Shown here in pieces: positions 6,565-8,992 of a stretch of 8,992 bases of DNA. The notes beneath the pieces were generated by a model that had not been told where the DNA came from, searched no databases, and saw only the letters and a program-made list of their open reading frames with translations. This DNA is from Lachnospiraceae bacterium (GTDB taxonomy: Bacteria; Bacillota; Clostridia; Lachnospirales; Lachnospiraceae): assembly GCA_024684155.1 (NCBI GenBank), contig JAIKXK010000300.1:1-8992 (forward strand), written 5' to 3'. Positions within the stretch are counted from its first letter, which is position 1. Each line of letters begins with the position of its first letter. Made by a program: the position numbers and the translations under genes.

Positions 6565-6740
6565 GGAAAGGAGGTGTATTGGGGTGTCTCTCAAGTATTC
6601 TCAAAAAAATCATAATTCAAATACTTCCTTAATACTATATAAGGAAAAAACAGCTGAAAACAAGCAAATGAATAAGCTCTTCTTGTCGAAATGTATCAAA
6701 TTTCTAAATAAAGAGAGACACTCTTGTACACCTCCTTTCC
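6565..6740 (+). promoter_or_regulatory. Long inverted repeat sequestering the SD and start codon of the TadE-like gene
   Basis: Bases 6565-6592 are complementary to 6713-6740. Of 28 positions, 24 are Watson-Crick pairs, 3 are G-U wobbles in RNA and 1 is a T-T mismatch. The outer 14 pairs (ggaaaggaggtgta with tacacctcctttcc) and the inner 9 (gtgtctctc with gagagacac) are perfect. The loop is 120 nt and holds a smaller hairpin, TTCCTT 6625-6630 with AAGGAA 6641-6646. The 5' arm contains the whole SD (AAAGGAGGTG) and the GTG start at 6584; the 3' arm lies inside the coding sequence. No T tract follows, so it is not an ordinary terminator. It could be a translational switch, an RNase III site, or the footprint of a small inserted element; no target-site duplication is evident. 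Confidence 0.75.
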
Positions 6741-7459
6741 ATTCTAATGGTAGTTATACCGTAGAGGCAGCAGTCATATTACCTCTATTCTTGGTGTTTT
6801 CTATCACCATTTTATTTTGCATGAGAATACTATATACCCAATGGAAAATAGAACGAACTATGGAGAGGGTGGTAAACACAGCGGCATTAAGTAATACAGA
6901 CCTTTCAGAAGAAGTGTTATATGGCCTCTTTTTTGCAGACGTTGCGCTAGAAGAGGTGCCCTTAGACTATATAGAAGGTGGACTATTAGGTCTTTCAGTA
7001 TCTGATAGTGGTGTGGAAGATAACAAACTCTATTTACGAGTGAACTACAATATTTCTTATCCATTAAAACTATTAGGGACCAATGGTGTTCATATTTATC
7101 AGCAAAGATGCGCAAGAATATGGAATGGGTATGACCCAAATCAAAATAAGGAAGATGAAAGTTATGTGTATGTGGCTAAGTATGGCCAGGTTTATCATGA
7201 GTCAAGATATTGCAGCTATATTAATCCTTCGATTTCCTGCATTTCTAGAAGTGAAATAAAAAATGTAAGAAATGCAGATGGAGAAAGGTATAAAAAATGT
7301 CCATATTGTAAAGGGAGCGGCGAATATTGTTATATAACAACCTGGGGAGAGAGATATCACAGTGATCTTTCCTGTTCTGCCCTTAAGCGGACGGTGTACC
7401 GTATGAAAAAAAGTGAAGCAATGGAAAAGTATGATGCCTGCAGTAAGTGTGGACATTAG
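6584..7459 (+). CDS. TadE-like pseudopilin with two C-terminal metal-binding-type modules
   Basis: This 291-residue protein has a class III prepilin-type site G56|S57-YTVE, with Glu61 at +5. A hydrophobic helix follows (about 63-83), then a TadE-like region (84-185) outside the membrane. The leader of 56 residues is unusually long and rich in Lys, Asn and Ser. The C-terminus carries two copies of one module: residues 195-242 (YVAKYGQVYHESRYC ... CPYC) and 249-289 (YITTWGERYHSDLSC ... CSKC). Each has His-x4-Cys plus a Cys-x2-Cys pair (H205, C210, C239, C242; H259, C264, C286, C289), resembling zinc-binding modules of the Ada-like YHxxxC...CxxC type. GTG 6584 is chosen because AAAGGAGGTG ends 7 nt before it; ATG 6668 (Met29) would give a shorter basic leader but has no good SD. 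Start and SD sit in a long RNA stem. It should be processed by the peptidase encoded next. Confidence 0.8.
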   Translation: MSLKYSQKNHNSNTSLILYKEKTAENKQMNKLFLSKCIKFLNKERHSCTPPFHSNGSYTVEAAVILPLFLVFSITILFCMRILYTQWKIERTMERVVNTAALSNTDLSEEVLYGLFFADVALEEVPLDYIEGGLLGLSVSDSGVEDNKLYLRVNYNISYPLKLLGTNGVHIYQQRCARIWNGYDPNQNKEDESYVYVAKYGQVYHESRYCSYINPSISCISRSEIKNVRNADGERYKKCPYCKGSGEYCYITTWGERYHSDLSCSALKRTVYRMKKSEAMEKYDACSKCGH

Positions 7460-7474
7460 AAATGAGGAGGGAAA

Positions 7475-7906
7475 ATGGAAACAGGATGTTTGATGGGACT
7501 TTTGTCATTACTTGCCATGGAGGATTTTCGTTCGAAGAAAATTCCGATGGTACCAGTCATTATTTGTGGGATTTTGGGTGTGATATTTCATATATTATTT
7601 CACACAAGAACCATATGGGATTTATTAGGTGGTTTTGCCATAGGATTTGTATTGTATTTTATTAGTATTTTTACCAAGGGTAAAATAGGAAAGGGAGATG
7701 GGTTTTTATTTATGGTAACAGGTGTATATCTAGGATTCTGGAATAATCTTTTTCTGTTATGGCTCTCTTGTGTTATGGCAGGATTAATTGGTATGGGAAT
7801 TATTGTATTAAAACATAAGGGCAAAAACTATCAAATGCCTTTTGTCCCTTTTGTGTTACTTTCAAGTTTTTCGTTATTACTAATGCGAGGAGGCAGCTTT
7901 GTGTAA
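7475..7906 (+). CDS. tadV: TadV/CpaA-type prepilin peptidase (A24 family)
   Basis: This 143-residue polytopic membrane aspartic protease should cleave the leaders of the Flp1-like pilin and the TadE-like proteins after the conserved Gly. Both catalytic aspartates are visible: D17 in AMEDFRSKKIP and D75 in GKGDGFLFM, the GxGD motif. Hydrophobic segments surround them at about 2-14, 25-41, 50-66, 78-97, 94-112 and 121-136 (boundaries approximate). It is a minimal enzyme without the N-terminal methyltransferase domain of PilD-type peptidases, which is usual for Tad systems. ATG 7475 is preceded by AGGAGG (7465-7470) with 4-nt spacing, as for tadZ. The stop overlaps the next start by one base (TAATG). 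Confidence 0.9.
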   Translation: METGCLMGLLSLLAMEDFRSKKIPMVPVIICGILGVIFHILFHTRTIWDLLGGFAIGFVLYFISIFTKGKIGKGDGFLFMVTGVYLGFWNNLFLLWLSCVMAGLIGMGIIVLKHKGKNYQMPFVPFVLLSSFSLLLMRGGSFV

Positions 7907-8115
7907 TGAAAGAACAGGGAAGTTATACCGTGGAAGCAACGGCAATATTTGGAATAACAATAGGAATTATATTTGCCATGATTTTACTGGGGTTTTCGGT
8001 ATATGAAGAAATAATAGAAAAGATTTCTTTGTATGAAGCTTCTGAGAATAATCCGGCGGATATATTTCGTCTAATAGACTTAGGAAAGGATGTATGGGAG
8101 GCGGTGAAGAAGTAG
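7906..8115 (+). CDS. Small TadE-like pseudopilin
   Basis: This 69-residue protein has a five-residue leader (MKEQG) and a class III cleavage site G5|S6-YTVE with Glu10 at +5. One hydrophobic helix follows (about 12-31), then a short amphipathic, acidic tail ending DVWEAVKK. The cleavage region GSYTVEA is identical to that of the larger TadE-like protein upstream, and the two share the bases AGTTATACCGT there, so they are probably paralogues. It is likely a minor pilin or initiation factor. GAGGAGG (7887-7893) lies 12 nt before the ATG, rather far, so re-initiation after the overlapping peptidase stop (TAATG) is likely. Its stop abuts the next ATG directly. Confidence 0.8.
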   Translation: MKEQGSYTVEATAIFGITIGIIFAMILLGFSVYEEIIEKISLYEASENNPADIFRLIDLGKDVWEAVKK

Positions 8116-8992
8116 ATGGATATATCATATAAAAGAAATCCCAATCAAAATTACATGATTATTGAGGGAGATGCTGTAACGATAGGATATGAAGAAAAAA
8201 TGTTACAGGAAAATACCATTGATGTGTTATTGAGTTTTTATACCATGGAGATTAATGGATATTTACAGTTTTGGTATGACATTTCCGGGAAAAAATCTCT
8301 TCGGGATTTTTTTGATCAGGAGGGAGTCACAGAAGAAAACCTAAGATTGATTTTTCGATTGATTTCAGAAGCCTATATAAGGCTATCTGAGTATCTGATA
8401 CGAGAAGAAGGAATCTATATGGATCCTGATACGGTGTTTCTGGAAAAACATAAGAATTGTTATGATGTGTTTTTGTGCTATTGTCCTTTAGATCACTGCG
8501 ATTATTTAGAACAGCTACGAAATATTATGAAATATATTATTGCTGCGGTGGATCATAGACAGGCAGAAATAACTGAACTTTGTTATGAATTATTTGCTAT
8601 CACAGAACAAAAGAGTTTTTCTTTAGCAGATATTCTTTTGCGACTAGAGGAAAATATAGAGGAACAAAAACCTGAAATCTTAAAAGAAGATATTCTAAAT
8701 GCTGCAAATGAGGTGGGAGAAGACTTCTTTTATGAAGAAATGGAAGAGGAAATGGAGCGTGAAAAAGGGGGATTTTTACATGCTGTTTTTTCAAAATTAA
8801 AAAAATGGAGAGAAAAATTTTTTCATAAAAAAGAGGAGCTGTTTCCTTTGGATGATGAATTACAGGATTTGGAATTTGATGAGGAAGTAGTATCCACAGA
8901 AACTATACTACTTGCAGAAAATCCTAACTTCTGCTGTGGAAAACTTATGTATGAGAGTGGCGGAAATGGGGATAAGGACTATATTATTTCTC
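8116..8992 (+). CDS. DUF6382 and FHA-domain protein (3' end beyond the window)
   Basis: The frame is open for 292 codons to the window edge. Residues about 3-172 match the DUF6382 family as I recall it: an opening YKRNPNQNYMIIEG, then YDISGKKSLRDFF (54-66) and a DP-TVFLE strand (104-110), with a FSLADILLRL helix at the end. A charged linker follows (about 175-265) with a strongly acidic stretch (EEMEEEMERE) next to a basic, amphipathic one, VFSKLKKWREKFFHKK (224-239), which could bind membrane. From CGKLMYESGG (274-283) the sequence looks like the first strand of an FHA domain, a phosphothreonine-binding fold; the fold itself is cut off. The protein lacks a signal peptide, so it is probably cytoplasmic, linking pilus function to Ser/Thr phosphorylation. 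ATG 8116 directly follows the upstream stop; GGGAGG lies 14 nt upstream. Confidence 0.8.
   Translation, partial: MDISYKRNPNQNYMIIEGDAVTIGYEEKMLQENTIDVLLSFYTMEINGYLQFWYDISGKKSLRDFFDQEGVTEENLRLIFRLISEAYIRLSEYLIREEGIYMDPDTVFLEKHKNCYDVFLCYCPLDHCDYLEQLRNIMKYIIAAVDHRQAEITELCYELFAITEQKSFSLADILLRLEENIEEQKPEILKEDILNAANEVGEDFFYEEMEEEMEREKGGFLHAVFSKLKKWREKFFHKKEELFPLDDELQDLEFDEEVVSTETILLAENPNFCCGKLMYESGGNGDKDYIIS

Noticed and set aside
6565..6740. The long inverted repeat as an intrinsic terminator
   Set aside because: No T tract follows the 3' arm, the loop is 120 nt, and transcription must continue into the coding sequence.
7447..7665. 72-codon + strand open frame across the tadE-like / prepilin peptidase junction
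   Set aside because: It overlaps the peptidase frame that carries both catalytic aspartates and has no recognisable product.

Overview
The window is AT-rich, with strong Shine-Dalgarno (SD) sequences and tightly packed, partly overlapping genes all on the + strand. The gene set is FliS with a Gly/Asn-rich tail, TadZ/CpaE, CpaF, two T2SF-domain proteins, a Flp1-like pilin, a DUF5702 protein, TadE-like pseudopilins, a short prepilin peptidase and a DUF6382-FHA protein. This set is characteristic of a motile low-GC Clostridia member, most likely Lachnospiraceae (Roseburia / Eubacterium rectale / Lachnospira type). That placement is inferred from gene content, not from a search.

Layout. Positions 1-469 hold the 3' part of a flagellar export chaperone gene (fliS), closed by a clear intrinsic terminator at 489-520. 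A 190-nt intergenic stretch follows with a good sigma-A-type promoter (594-622), two dyad symmetries lying on that promoter, and a small leader hairpin. From 712 to the right edge there is one long operon for a tight-adherence (Tad/Flp, type IVc) pilus: tadZ (712-1701), cpaF/tadA ATPase (1664-2896), tadB (2800-3597), tadC with an added extracytoplasmic domain (3598-4800), a Flp1-like pilin (4812-4994), a DUF5702 surface protein (4991-6562), a TadE-like pseudopilin carrying two predicted metal-binding modules (6584-7459), a TadV-type prepilin peptidase (7475-7906), a 69-residue TadE-like pseudopilin (7906-8115) and a DUF6382-FHA protein cut by the window end (8116-8992). Neighbouring genes overlap or abut, so translational coupling is likely throughout.

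How it works together. TadZ should position the machine, and CpaF should power it through the TadB/TadC membrane platform. The peptidase should cleave the G|xxxxE leaders of the pilin and the two TadE-like proteins. The DUF5702 and TadE-like proteins are candidates for envelope-exposed minor components, and the FHA protein for a phosphothreonine-reading regulator or scaffold. No secretin or TadD-type outer-membrane components are seen, as expected in a single-membrane cell.

Most notable observations. (1) A 28-bp near-perfect stem (6565-6592 with 6713-6740) buries both the SD and the GTG start of the TadE-like gene, with its 3' arm inside the coding sequence. (2) That same protein carries two copies of an H-x4-C ... 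C-x2-C module on its predicted outer part. (3) TadC has a ~185-residue extracytoplasmic insertion. (4) The DUF5702 gene has a perfect 36-bp tandem duplication.
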